In this document: positions 25,061 through 36,504 of the stretch, in pieces
Numbering within the stretch: the first letter of the stretch is position 1
Layout: each line of letters starts with the position of its first letter
Source: Stercorarius parasiticus
Taxonomy: Eukaryota; Chordata; Aves; Charadriiformes; Stercorariidae
Reading direction: 5' to 3'
Assembly: GCA_013396915.1 (NCBI GenBank)
Contig: VWZL01002840.1
Coordinates: forward strand, 61,434-125,433
Length of the DNA: 64,000 bases
The notes under the pieces: generated by a model
The model's database searches: none
What the model saw: only the letters and a program-made list of their open reading frames with translations
Told to the model about the DNA's origin: nothing
Position numbers and translations under genes: made by a program

Positions 25061-25113
25061 TTTTTTTTTTTTTATTTTTACCTTTTTTTTTTTTTCTTCA
25101 TTTTTTTTTTTTT
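25061..25113. repeat. T-rich low-complexity tract
   Basis: Three runs of 12 to 14 T with short interruptions span 53 bp on the plus strand. In the SUFU pre-mRNA this is an A-rich stretch. No element with a target-site duplication was recognised around it. Confidence 0.92.
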
Positions 25114-28100
25114 AAATAAACCAAGTGAATGAACTGTATTGAACAGCTGAAAAGCAGTGAGCCAAGTTCAGTTCCCAGGCAGGAACAGGACATGAGTTGA
25201 CAGAATTAAAAGGGACAGCATCAGTTGAAATCTAGCCAACTCAAACCGGGCCTAAACCTACTTTATCTAAATTGCAGTAGCAGCTAAAACCAAGCCTCTT
25301 CTTTGAGGCAGCGCTGAGATCCCTCACTTACTGCCTAGAAATACTATGCAATCAGTAAAGCAGTTGGGGGAAGACAGCTTTCCTTCTATTTCAACAAAGT
25401 CTTTTATAAGGAGCAAAGACTTTCTGTGCCTCTGCTCCTGGCACAAAGTCTCTCAGTGCTTTAGTGTCAACCTACCCTTTGAGGCCGGAGAAGGTCAAAG
25501 ACCTGTTCTCAGCCGAGAGCTAGAAGCTGGAGAGACAATAATGGCTTCCATGACAAGGCATCGGAACTACCCAGCCTGACCCATGAGTCCAGACAAACTG
25601 CAGGAGAAAAAAAAAGCCCAAACTTCATGAGGTTGGGGAGGTAGAGAAGAAAAGGCTTTAATTTATATTACATAGATAGCTCACTGACAACATAAGCCAT
25701 AGATTTTTCCTCCTCCAAGCCGAATGAGGGTACAGATGTCCTTGGAAACTCTTGAGCTCCCAGTTATGCTTTCCTACCACTGAACTGCAGACTGGGAGGA
25801 AGCCTGGAGGAGCCTCACGCCCAGTCTAGGTTCACACCACCAGTACTGACGAAGCAAAAAGCAATGTCACACAGCAGTGCTGTTAGTCGCCTCCTCTCAA
25901 GCTCCTGAGAGAGCATCCAGCACTTCTTAAACCTGGCCAGAGGGATGCAGGGACTTTTCTATCACCGCAGCAAAAGGAACTTTGTGGATAAGAGATTCTC
26001 TGGTGTGGCACAATGTCCTAACAAGTCCCAAACAAGGGCCAGGGAGACGCTACCCACCAAAACCAGCAAGAGCTAAATAACTGCCAGCTTGTCCCATCAG
26101 CGGCTGAAGAAGTGACAGTGCTCCAATGCAAAGGGCAGGACTGAGCCTGGTGCTGGGGTGCCCCCAGTATTGCAAAGGGGCAGCATCCTACCTATTCTGA
26201 ACAGAAAGAGAAGTGAAGTTAATTTAGTCAGCCAAAATCTAAGGTCATGCAATTCCACTTATGCTGCCAGGAAGAAGGAGAATAGAGGCACACCACCCAC
26301 GCGGTGGCATAACAGCACTCAGCAGCATTCACAGCTGTATTTCTGCTCTATGCCCTCAGCTAGTTTACCACCCATACCTGAAACCACTCTGACCGAGACA
26401 GGACTCACACAGAGGAAGGACAGGCTACCAGGTGTGTGCTAGTTCACAGCCTGGGAAGACTCAGCCACGGCTGGGGCCACCGCAAAGTTCCTCTCAAACC
26501 TCTTCCCTCCCCCTGTGCCTCAACACCCAGCACTTACCCTCCGTAAGTGAGGATAAAAACATTGGACTCTGAAGGTCCCAAAAATTATGGCCATACAAAC
26601 AGACAAATAATATTAAGCTTTGCAAGCGCGCAGAGAGGAACTGCATTAATTTCATCTAGGGAACCCAGAAGCACCTCTGCATGCTGACCCACGCACCAGT
26701 GTCAGTGTCACCAGGGCCAAGACCTGTCCTCCCCCTCCTTTCCAAGTGACAGTCTCTTTCTGCCAAAGAGCCTGGATGTTCAGATGGTCAATATTGCTAT
26801 GCTTGTTCCCTACAGACTCCTGCTAGGTGTTGGGAAGACCATCTTGACATTAAGAACATGCAGTGGAAGTTTACAGTTTCTTCAAGAAGGGGGAAGAGAA
26901 GAGCTACAAAAATGCCTTTCAGTAAGTTCTGCTGGACCAAATCCTGGTCACAGAAAAAACCAAAACAGATTAGAGAAAAAAGTTTGATGCCAAAAACTAA
27001 ACAGTGAGGAGGCTTCTTGAGACTTGCCTGAGAGTTGCCATGTCAGGAAAACTGATAGGTGTCTAGCTGCCCCATCCTTTATGCGCACTCGAAGAAGAAA
27101 CACATAAAGCCACACTGCAACACTAATGTCTCTCCTCTGAGAGCTCAGATACTGTGGGTTACAACTGTACGCACAGGTTGAGGCTGGCATGACGTGAGCT
27201 GCCATCTCTTGTGCTGCAAAAGGAAGGGTTACCTGCAACTGGCACTGCCTAGTGTGTTGGCTAATGGCCACACACACACAGGAGCAGAGCTGCTATAGCA
27301 GGACCAGTCTTGTCTGGCAGGACATGCAGCAGGTATCGGGCATCCAGCTTTGGGCAGCGCAGGGTGATCAGACAGTGCCAGCAGGCAAGTTTCAATCCTT
27401 GAGCATCCTGAGCAGTACAGCAACAAGACAATAGGAGTAAACCCGGTACCACCTTCAGCGTTTTCCCTGTGCAACCCTGGGACAGTATTTCAAGAGAAGC
27501 TGCATTCACGTGCCTACAAAATGTCTCCTCTTCGACTCATCCTTTCTGCGGGCAAAAGCATTTTCCATGACGTCTCTTCAGCATTGTCTGTCTGATCGAC
27601 ACCTTTGCAGACAGATGCTCGTCTCTGGATTATTAGCAGTGCTGTGTAAGTTTATTTGTGATCTACAGGGGCGAGTAAAAAGGGATGGGTCCATCCGCAA
27701 CCAGCATTTTGCTGCAATGCCTATCAGGACAATTTACAAGAGTTGCATTTGGCATTTCCCCCCTCAACAACTTCAGAGCCTCCAGCCAGCACCGGAGGAA
27801 GCCAGCAACAGGTTGGAGACCAAAGCACGAGCTCGATAGCTGCCTGTCATGCCCAGCACGTCAGCCAACCGCTCTGCACACAAGCAGCCGGTTTGTTTTA
27901 TCAGCCAGCACATCGTCTGGTACCAGCCACAGCACGTATGTCCCAGCTGGAAGCTCAGGGATGTGACAAGGCTGGCTTAGGAGATGGGGCGGAGAGATGG
28001 GAAATATCGGGGAGGTGAGCTCATAGGCAGCAGTATGGGGAGAAGTGGATTTATTGCAGCGGTGTGGGATGGAGAGGGGCTGGTGCATGAAGACGTAAAG

Positions 28101-28549
28101 GACCAGGCTTGATCTGTGCTGCTGCTCACAGAACAGCTTGTTTTATGGGAAACGTCTAAGAGGAATTAGGCTAAAACCCAACCAGTTTCTCATGGACCAC
28201 TGAATAACTATCAGATGATGAGAGCTTTTGGCCACGACAAACTTGGGTTAAATTGGAACCAGTGACTTAATGTTTCCATACCCCTTTGCAGAATAAAGGC
28301 ATGCAGCCCACGTGCTTGGTTGAGTCCTGTTCACCTACAACAATTTACTGTGCTATGGTTTCAGTGTTTGCGCCACAGAGTTCACTACATAACAGGTTCT
28401 GTTGAAATGAAATGTTGATTTATACTTCTTTGTGGAGCTAAAAAAAACAGTTAATCCCCCCATTTTTAATCTAAAATCCTGGAATACTACAGAGGAGCCA
28501 GGGCCAGCTCTACACTGGAAACTGGTCAATATTACAAACAGATGATAGG

Positions 28550-28660
28550 AAAAAAAAAAATATATATTTTACAGAGCCATAGCAACCAGAAGAGAACAAT
28601 AAATCAGCCTGGGTTTGAAAAAAAAAAATAAAGCCACAGTCAGGGAAAAATATATATGAA
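28550..28660. repeat. A- and TA-rich low-complexity segment
   Basis: A11 followed by TATATATTTT, then A-runs near 28619-28627 and AAAAATATATATG near 28646, make an A/T-rich low-complexity patch in intron 3. Confidence 0.85.
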
Positions 28661-28764
28661 TTACTGGGAGATTTTATTTGGCTTTAGTCATCCTACTGGG
28701 AAGAAATAAACACTGTTTTACAAACAAGCTGGACAAGCCTCATTTGTATTCAAGCAAGCAAGGA

Positions 28765-28820
28765 GTTTGTTTTGGGTTTGGGTTTTGTTTTGGTTTTTTT
28801 TTTGTTTTTTTTTTCCTTTG
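28765..28820. repeat. G/T-rich low-complexity tract
   Basis: Imperfect TTTGGG and TTTTG units merge into T runs. The tract resembles the degenerate ends of old retroposons but has no clear body. Confidence 0.85.
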
Positions 28821-28992
28821 TACACACAGAAATTGGCCTGTGTCAAGAATGCCTGAAAACATTTTGGCAAGGAAAGAGTCACTGAGGCTACCACATTGAA
28901 GCTTTCTGGACTCCAGAAGATCTGAAGATGAAGCCTAGTGGTTACACCAGGGCAGCAGGTGACAAGGTATCTGCTGGCTTAATGGCTGCAGG

Positions 28993-29062
28993 TCTGTGAC
29001 CCCAGCCAAATCACCTAATCCCACTGAGTCCCATTTTCAGTGTAGAAGTTATACTGCCTGTC
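28993..29062 (-). repeat. MIR-like ancient SINE fragment
   Basis: TGTGACCCCAGCCAAATCAC followed by CTAATCCC, TGAGTCCCATTTT and ATACTGCCTG follows the antisense MIR pattern TGTGACCTTGGGCAAGTCAC .. CTGAGCCTCAGTTT .. ATACCTACC. It is diverged and about 70 bp long. Confidence 0.42.
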
Positions 29063-29142
29063 AAACGCAAAATGCCCCCTTGGCTCAGACTAAGCTAACT
29101 CGAATCAGATGAAAACTGCTGAATAAGAAGTCTATACTTGCA

Positions 29143-29225
29143 GTCCTTACAACTCCTGTAACCACCCTTGTTTAAAAACAGGGGAAACTGCAGCACACAG
29201 AGCTGGCATAATGGCCCCGAACTGA
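29143..29225 (+). repeat. MIR-like ancient SINE fragment, opposite orientation
   Basis: CCTTACAACTCCTGTAACCA with ACAGGGGAAACTGCAGCACA and CAGAGCTGGCA resembles the sense MIR core (CCTCACAACAACCCTGTGA .. ACAGATGGGGAAACTGAGGCA). It lies only about 80 bp from an antisense copy, so the pair could be one rearranged element or two independent insertions. Confidence 0.38.
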
Positions 29226-30149
29226 TGCACCAGGCTAATGCACACCTAGGCAGGAACAGCATACGTGCTTCCCCAAACTACAGACAAGTCACCAGACAGT
29301 AATTTCTACCTGAAGAAAGTATGACATGTCAGAAATAACTAAGGAAGGCTAGACATACCTCATTCTGGGCCTGCTTTTCAGCCTGGCTGCCAGAGGCTTG
29401 TGCGGCTGTGGTGCCTCGGGCACTTGCACGCATCAGTCAGAACCATCCTCCCTTCCAGTAACTTTGGGAAATTGGCCCGTGGACTTGAATGATGACTGAG
29501 GACAGAAGCTCATGGATACTAAGTTCCTGCAGGTTTCACAGAATTAACTAAAGGACAAGAGAAGATATTTCATACCTCATCCTCTGAAAAGGGAATCCCT
29601 CACCACGACAGTGCAGAGGGTGCAGACATGCCAAGAGAGGTATTTGTGGGGAAAAAAAAACCCCAGCACAATAAATCAGCTATAGCTAGTTTGGTTATTG
29701 TTTTGACACATTGCTATCAACATGTAAAACTTGTCGTGTACCTGCTGGAATTAGTTCTGTACAATATACTTTTCAAAAGTGTAATAAATTTTCTAAGAAA
29801 TAATTTATATAAGCAAGTTTCTCCTGAAATAATCAGCTGAAATCTACATTAAATCGCCACCCACAAATTGCATCTTGCATGCTTACTTCCTGTGTTTGTA
29901 GATTTTTCTTACTAATGTGTTGCAGTCCCCAAGACACAAACAGCTTCCTACTACTGACTAGTCAAAGGTTAAATATTAAAATTCAACTTTTAAATTAACT
30001 GAGACTTCAAAACTCACATCTTTCAGTGCACTAGTAATCAAGAAACTATGAAAAAAGATAAATTATGTATTTATGGAACTATCAAAAATTATGTTTAGAA
30101 GACCTGAAGAGGACAGTTAGTCAGTCAAGACATATTTAGAATATGAAGG

Positions 30150-31670
30150 AGACTATGAAGGCTCCTATTCTGCCCCCACCCAGAGGAAGGATCAACTCTT
30201 CCTGAAAAATATCCATGAAGAATAGTTTGACTTGTTCTTAAAGGTATGCAGCAATTGGGAATCTGCAACTATTCCAGTGCTTCACCACACTTATCATTTG
30301 AAAGTTTTTCCTAACGACAAACCCTAAGCCTACCTTACAGAAATTTTAGTAGTGATAGGTCTCTTTTATTCCCAGTAGGCACACCAAAAATTTATTACTT
30401 TATTCCCTACAGCAACCTTTTGCATATTTGAAGACTGTTCTCACATATTCCTTCCTTCTTCTCTTCCCTAGACTAAATAAACATAACTCTTTTGATCATT
30501 CCTCCACAGGTCATATTTTCTGCACCTTTGGGTTATTCTTACTGCTGTCTTCCAGACTCTCTCCAACTGGGATGCATCTGACTTGAAGTCTTTTGCCCAA
30601 AATAAGATACAATGCTCTCCCTTTCCCTTCAAGGTGTTGCCAGGAGGACCCTATCATATGCAATACGCAGAACATTTACATTTATACATCAGAATAATTT
30701 CACTGCTATCTCTCAGCATGAAGAGTGTGTTGGCTTAGGTATAGCTCACTGGTGATACCAACTCTGAACTGGTGATAGTAACTCCGAACAGTCGTCTTCT
30801 TTCAGAACTACTGTCTTTCCCCAGCTGATAACGGCGCATTGGATTATTCCTGTGTAAGCACAGGATCCCACACTAGTTGCGCCTCCTGACCTTACTACAC
30901 ATCAGTGCTTCAGACTATTTTGCTATTTGCAAAAGTTGCTCTGAATTCCAACCATCTGTGCCCTAGTGCTTTGCTGTGTCTGCAGATTTCATCAAGATAC
31001 TCTACATTTCATCATCCTGGTCAATACCAAATTGCATGAGCTCTAGGACAGATTTTAAAAGAATCTAAACTCTACACATCTTTTGTGGTTGATGACTACA
31101 CATTGACAATTACTCAGGGTCTAAATATCCAACTAGTATCGCATCCCTCTTTCTTTAGTTTTCATCAAGATCGCATTTCCTCAGCTCGCTCACGTACTCG
31201 TTGGAAAAGACAAGGTCAAAAGTCTCACTAGTATCAAGGTAACCAACATTCACTGCTTCCCATGGTGCCTGTAACTTCATGACAATTAGCTTGTTCTGAT
31301 TTATTCTTGATAAATCCATGCTGGAACATCCATTATTCCCTGGATACCTTCTAGATGGTTTGTTTTTCCTATCAGTTTCTTAAGACTTGAAGTCTGATTG
31401 ATCAATTATAAACCTCAGGTTTTTGCATTTTGGGGGTTTGTTTTCTTGGGTTTTTTTTGGTAGTGCGGGGGGTGAAGAACAGCATTTGCCGTTTTCCAGC
31501 CTCCTGTAATGCTACAGCCTGTCCCCCCTGCAACAGTGGGGGCTCAGACTTCTCAGGCTGATGTGTTTGGGGCAAATGTTACCAAGCTGAGCCAACTGCA
31601 AACCTCTAATTCATGGACATCATCTTAATACTTCTGAAGCTAGTTCCACTAGCTAGTTCCCCACTACAAT
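30150..31670 (-). repeat. Ancient CR1-family LINE, ~1.5 kb, antisense
   Basis: Several blocks resemble the reverse complement of CR1 reverse-transcriptase and 3' sequence in colinear order: ATTCCAGTGCTTCACCAC with TTTTTCCTAACGACAAACC near 30.3 kb, GACTCTCTCCAACTGGGAT near 30.56 kb, CTTGATAAATCCATGCTGG near 31.3 kb, and GCATTTGCCGTTTTCCAGCC near 31.49 kb. The copy is highly diverged and interrupted by low-complexity insertions (T/G tract near 31430-31460). No open reading frame remains. Borders are approximate because I could not align it. Confidence 0.7.
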
Positions 31671-33840
31671 TCATGCACTACAGAGAATATAACCATGACA
31701 TATGCTATACCATTATCTTTAGGCTCTCTGCATGACGAGTTTTTCCTGACAATTTCTCAAAACCTGTACCTTACAGCTCCATCTGTTTTCTTTCAGGCCA
31801 AGAAACATCGAAGCAGCAAGAGCTCATACACACAACACATTTGTTTCCATGCTTCGTCAATATATTGTCTTGATGATACAGGCCTGCACACAGGCAGGCC
31901 CTTGAAAACAACCTAGCTTTACCTTAGAGAGGAAAAAAAAAAAATGCAGATTTTAATTTCAGGAAAGCACAAACCATGGCCTCTGTATACTGATCAAGCG
32001 TCGTAATAGTGCAGTACCTAAAGAGTTAATACTTGTAACAAGCCCTGGATAAGCTTTTTCTAGGCAGAGCATTTCTTCCTCTTTCTTTGAATTGAAGTAT
32101 AAATTTGTTCTACCATGAGATATTCCCAGTATACCCACAACCATGCCAAGCAAAGGTCACTGAACTGTGCAAAGTTTCATTTTCAAGGTTTGCAGGTTTG
32201 GGGTTTGTTATTTTTTTTAAACTAAAAATAACAGAGTTGGAATCTGTGGTCATGGTCGAACAGTGATAAAATTAAGAACAGATAAAGCCACAAATAAAAT
32301 TTTTTGAGACTTGCAAGCTTGGTTTTGTTGAAGGAGGGGAAGTAGTGCCATTTAATCAAAAGCACAAAGCATCAAGTGTTTGTTACACTGAGCAGAGAAG
32401 CCAAGGCTCAAAGAGGTCTGAAATTCAATGCAGAAGACGGCTTTTCTAAAGCGCAGCCACAGTGCAGGAGAGACGGAAACAAAGGAACACAACATTCATT
32501 TGCTTAGAAGTATCTGTTGCAAAAATACATCACTTGCAATGAGACATTCTTCACAACTGCAATACACAGTAATAATATTTAGGACAGCAGTAGCTGCTAG
32601 ATGAGTCTTCAACTCAGTCACCACCATGTGAAAACGCTCGGGCTCAGCAGGAGTAGAACTATACCTTACTCTCCCCCAACTTCAACCGGACCCAGCACAT
32701 CTATGATAACCAAAAAGTTGGCTTGTTATTCAAGAGATAAGAATTTAGCTCTTAGCTTAGCTTTCAAAGTAAACAATGTTTTGACATGCAAAAGTGTTTG
32801 GAGCCTATCCAAAAAGTTCCTGCCAGTTTTATTATTTTTTTTTCTTGCTTCTTGTTCAGTGTGGATTCATAAGCATTACTTAAGTTGTTTCAGTTCACCA
32901 AACACTTTTAAGGCTATTTTGGACTATTAAAGAGACTCCACAGATTTTTTTTTTTTAAACAACTGAAGAGGACAACATGAAGGTACATACACCAGAGTCA
33001 AACAACGCTTATCATTGTTGCATTTGACAAACGCTCCAAATGGCACCATCAGAAAGAACTTGGGCAAAAAGAATCCTTTCATCATGTAAAAAAATGCTGT
33101 CACGCCACAGCCTGCCTAAGCCCAATGTGCTTCAGAAGAAGCAGCCCTTCAAATACTTCACAGTTTTAAAGTTTTAACATCTGACCAGAGAAGTCCTTGA
33201 AAAGACCAAGGAAAAAAAGATGATGGCAGAAGCTCATTTGGCTTTGCAGAGTGGGTGTGTTAGACCGCGGGAAATCCTATTAGGCAGAAAAAAAACCCCA
33301 AACCCCACTGCTGAGCACTGGGTACCCGATTACCCAGCGGTGATGGAAGGGAGAACATGGGAATTGCTCTGGAGACTGCCAGCCTGAGAGGAGGCAGCTC
33401 ACGGGAGTAAAACAAAGCAAAGCAGGACACGTCAGATGTAGCAGAAGGACTGGGGACTCTGCAGAGCAACAGAGTGAGTGAGCTTAAACGAAAATAAAAA
33501 ATGACTGCATCTATGGTCAACTGGTGTTACCCTCAGAGACCAAGAAGAAACATGATAGAGCCCGCCCCATAACAAGTCTTACTTTTAAATGCATCATCAT
33601 GTCAGGATTAACCTGACATCTATGATTAGCCATAGGATTTTAGCTTGAGAAAGTTCTTATTCAAAAGAGACAAGTGATAAATAAACTTGTACTAAAACAA
33701 AATTAGAGTCTATCACTTATTGCAACAGTACAGAGTTTCCTTTTGTACAGGGCAAGGAATAGTTGGTAATACTTGGTGACAGCACACAGCTGCTTGCTGA
33801 AGGGCATGAAGCTGGATGGAAAAAAACAAAAATCAAACTC

Positions 33841-34415
33841 TTCTATGATATTTTAAGGGGCCTCTGGAGGTCTCTCATCCAGCCTCCTATTTGAAGTGGA
33901 GCCATCAACAATGCCAGATCAGGGCTGTTGTACCTTTGTTGAGCTAAGTCCTGAACCTTTTCAGGAACTGTTCCCTGTCCTTTGCCACCCTCCTTGTGAG
34001 CAAGTTTTTCCTGAAGCCCTTCCAGAACCTCCCATACTACAATTCAGAGCTGTAGCCCCTTGTATTATCTAGGGCTTGACCCCACAAACTTGTAACTACC
34101 CTCCCAACAGCTGTAGGCTCCCATTAGATCACTCTGCACCTTCTTTTCACAGGATAAACCAGCCCTGCTCCCTCCAGCTCTCCTCATAGCTCACGTGCTC
34201 TAGGACCCTGACCACCCTGGACTCTCTCCAGTTTTTCAGCATCTCTTAAACTGGGAGGCCCAAAACAGGACACAGTATTTTAAGTGAGTGCCCCAGTGTC
34301 ATGGCAAAGAGGTAACAACTTCCCCCAGTCTGCTGCTCATGCTTTTCCTATGGTAACCCAGCATGTGGTTTGCCTATTCCATGATGAGCGTAGTGTTGGC
34401 TTATACTCAATTTCA
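33841..34415 (-). repeat. CR1 LINE fragment (~575 bp), antisense
   Basis: The plus strand reads through hallmark reverse-complement CR1 segments in the right order: TTCTATGATA, GGAGGTCTCTCATCCAGCC, a CACCCTCCTTGTGAGCAAG..TTTTCCTGAAG block, CCAGCTCTCCTCATAGCTC, GGACTCTCTCCAG, CAAAACAGGACACAGTATTT and a final CCCAGCATGTGG block. The order corresponds to the 3' untranslated and distal reverse-transcriptase region of CR1 lying on the minus strand. Many substitutions and small gaps show that it is old. The left border falls near TTCTATGATA, the element's 3' end. Confidence 0.85.
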
Positions 34416-36367
34416 TAGTCAAAGAAAGAAGTCAATTTATGATTCATACACTGGATTTTTTAATAACATAAATTGAGAACTAAACAACCAGAGGCTAGAA
34501 TCTATTAACATGTATTTAAGCAGTGCCTTTAAAGAGTCACGGTGGATAGAAAGTCAAAACCAGCATGGATAACCAGAGGATAATAGTGGAGGCCCTTAGA
34601 AGTTCAAGTCAGACTGATATGCATGGGCACAACCACTCTTTCCAGTCTAAAAACAGTTCATTGGCTTTGAAGTCAGAAAGATCAGACTGCATTAGTGCAA
34701 GAAACCAAACAAGGAAAGTCTCTGCCCTGAGAGCCAGCTTAGTCACTGAGAAGTTTGTCTTAAAGTACCCTACCAAACCCCGTTTCACTCTGCAGACCTC
34801 CTCTCACCCATGAAAAGGGTGAGACAAACAAGCAACTGCTATAGACAGGCTGCTTAATGTGCAAATAGAAGGCACTCAAACAACTCTTTAAAGAGACTGT
34901 TAAGAGAACCTACACCGGACTAGAAAATTTAAAAGGCACCAAAAGGGGTCTTATATGTAAGATAAGTTAACATATAACATGTTGTATGTTATTTTATATC
35001 TAAGAGGGAGACTCAGATGTTTTCTTCAGACTGTGGTCAATACATAGAAAATGTGAGCATGAATTCATCACTGCATTGTCAGTATCAAAAAGCTACTGTA
35101 TAATATAATTTAGGCAGGACAGGAACCTCAAACAATGGCAAAAATGATGACAGTCACGTGGATTTAGATGTTTAAGAGCAGCAAAAATCAAGATAGAAAG
35201 GCGAGCCCAAATTTGGATGGCAACCAGGGAAGATAGCTACACAGCAAAGGTTACCAAAAAAATGCTTGTGTCATTTTAAACTGCAACAAGAGACACTCCC
35301 AATATGAAGACAAGCAATAATCTGTGCTGGCATTGGTCTCTGTCAGTCAATATTTAGAAAAATACCCGACAAGAGTTGCCACAGCCTCAGAGATTTGTCA
35401 CAGAGGTTAGCAAAGCAATCCTGTTTTCATCTAGACCTTTCCCCTTTGAGAGTCAGCCAGGTGACTGAAAACCAGCAATAGAATCACAAGCTACTGAGCA
35501 ATTTATTAACTAGTAGAGCAAGTACCAAATGCTTCAAATTCAATAATCATTGATTTAGAAGGTACTTTACCTGTAAAGGACCTCAACTAGCTTAAAAAAC
35601 AGTTCTTCAAGTATTTTCATTCAGATCTTGTGATGCTGGAGAGTGCCTTTCAAGTACGTTATGCACTCAACCATTCCACAGGTCTTCACGTGTTCACACC
35701 ACAAACTAATATTCAATCTACTGGTATAAACAAAACGCAGAAAGAGCAATGCAAGAGGATGTTTTGTAGGCACCCTGCCTCCCAGTTTTCTGGCAAGTCT
35801 CCATCCGCATTAATGATTCCCAATTGTTAATTCCATAGCCCTCCCAGCCTTGGCATCCCTTATGACTTTTACATTTTCTCATCTCAGCAACTCCTTGTTT
35901 ATGTACATTGCTGCTGCTCACCTCAGAGACTACAGGAAGAGATTTGCTTGTGAAGGAACTGCAACTTTTTTGGAAGTTACAGCCCTTCTGCTTAGAAGTG
36001 AGACTTTATCAGATGGGTGCTCCTCAGCCATTTCAGGACAAGCAAATGAGGTTTTCTTACAAAGAGAAGGTGAAACCAACAACCCAGGAAAGATACAAAG
36101 AGCCACTGAGCAGAACTCCTATGGTTACTAACTGTTCGGTATCTTCCACTTTTAAGTACTAAGGATTTGGAGTTACCTGAGCAGCAGTTGGATTTTGCCC
36201 CCAGCAAGCTGGGGTGATAGAAGGAACACACTCTTTTGGGTTCCCACACAAAGATAATTCTCAAGATTTGACTGAGCTCTGACAAGACAAGTGTCACACT
36301 GTGTAACAGACTTGGCCCTTCAGAACGAGAGCAGGAAAAATGAGGCAGCATATTCAACCTGCAGTAC

Positions 36368-36504
36368 CTGACTGGAAGACGTATCTGGCTAAGCCTTGCA
36401 TTAACTCTGCTGGCCAGGTGGGTGGTGCTGACTCCCCCGTTTCTCTCTTTAGTCGAAACGTCAGCTCAAATCCAAAACCACTTGGTCCATCTGTTCCCGT
36501 AAAC
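36368..36504 (-). CDS. SUFU: SUFU exon 3 (codons 106-152)
   Basis: This 137-nt exon encodes FTGTDGPSGFGFELTFRL, then KRETGESAPPTWPAELMQG and LARYVFQS. Its first base completes Glu106 and its last base (G) starts Glu152. It encodes part of the N-terminal lobe and includes Tyr147, which is known from SUFU-GLI structures and mutants to contact the GLI SYGHL-type motif. I see no difference from the human sequence as I recall it. The acceptor has a good pyrimidine tract (TTCATTCTCTCCAG). The donor reads CAG|GTACTG, with C at +4 and T at +5, which is weak and sits in front of the 23.5-kb intron 3. Reading through the donor adds only a few codons before a stop. The exon is isolated between the two longest complete introns of the window. 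Confidence 0.97.

Larger units (their letters stand above)
12899..36367 (-). other. SUFU: SUFU intron 3 (23469 nt)
   Basis: This is the longest intron of the window. It runs from the weak GTACTG donor of exon 3 to the TTCCTTGCAG acceptor of exon 4. It holds two old CR1 copies (30150-31670 and 33841-34415), two MIR-like remnants near 29 kb, and low-complexity tracts at 25061-25113, 28550-28660 and 28765-28820. It also has an A/T-rich block at 20236-20960 with many TAAT-type motifs. The stretch 21500-24950 is G/C-richer and carries the longest chance open frames (189 codons on plus at 21984-22553, 185 codons on minus at 24361-24918). They show no recognisable domain, and their composition is serine-, proline- and leucine-rich as expected of G/C-rich noncoding DNA. 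The rest looks unique. Confidence 0.92.

Noticed and set aside
34208..34216. GLI-like site GACCACCCT
   Set aside because: It has one mismatch to the GLI consensus and lies inside a CR1 copy. Single near-matches of nine bases are expected by chance in 64 kb, so feedback regulation of SUFU by GLI is not supported.
36418..36428. GLI-like TGGGTGGTG on the plus strand
   Set aside because: It lies inside coding exon 3 and is explained by the conserved codons for SAPPTW. It has one mismatch to consensus.
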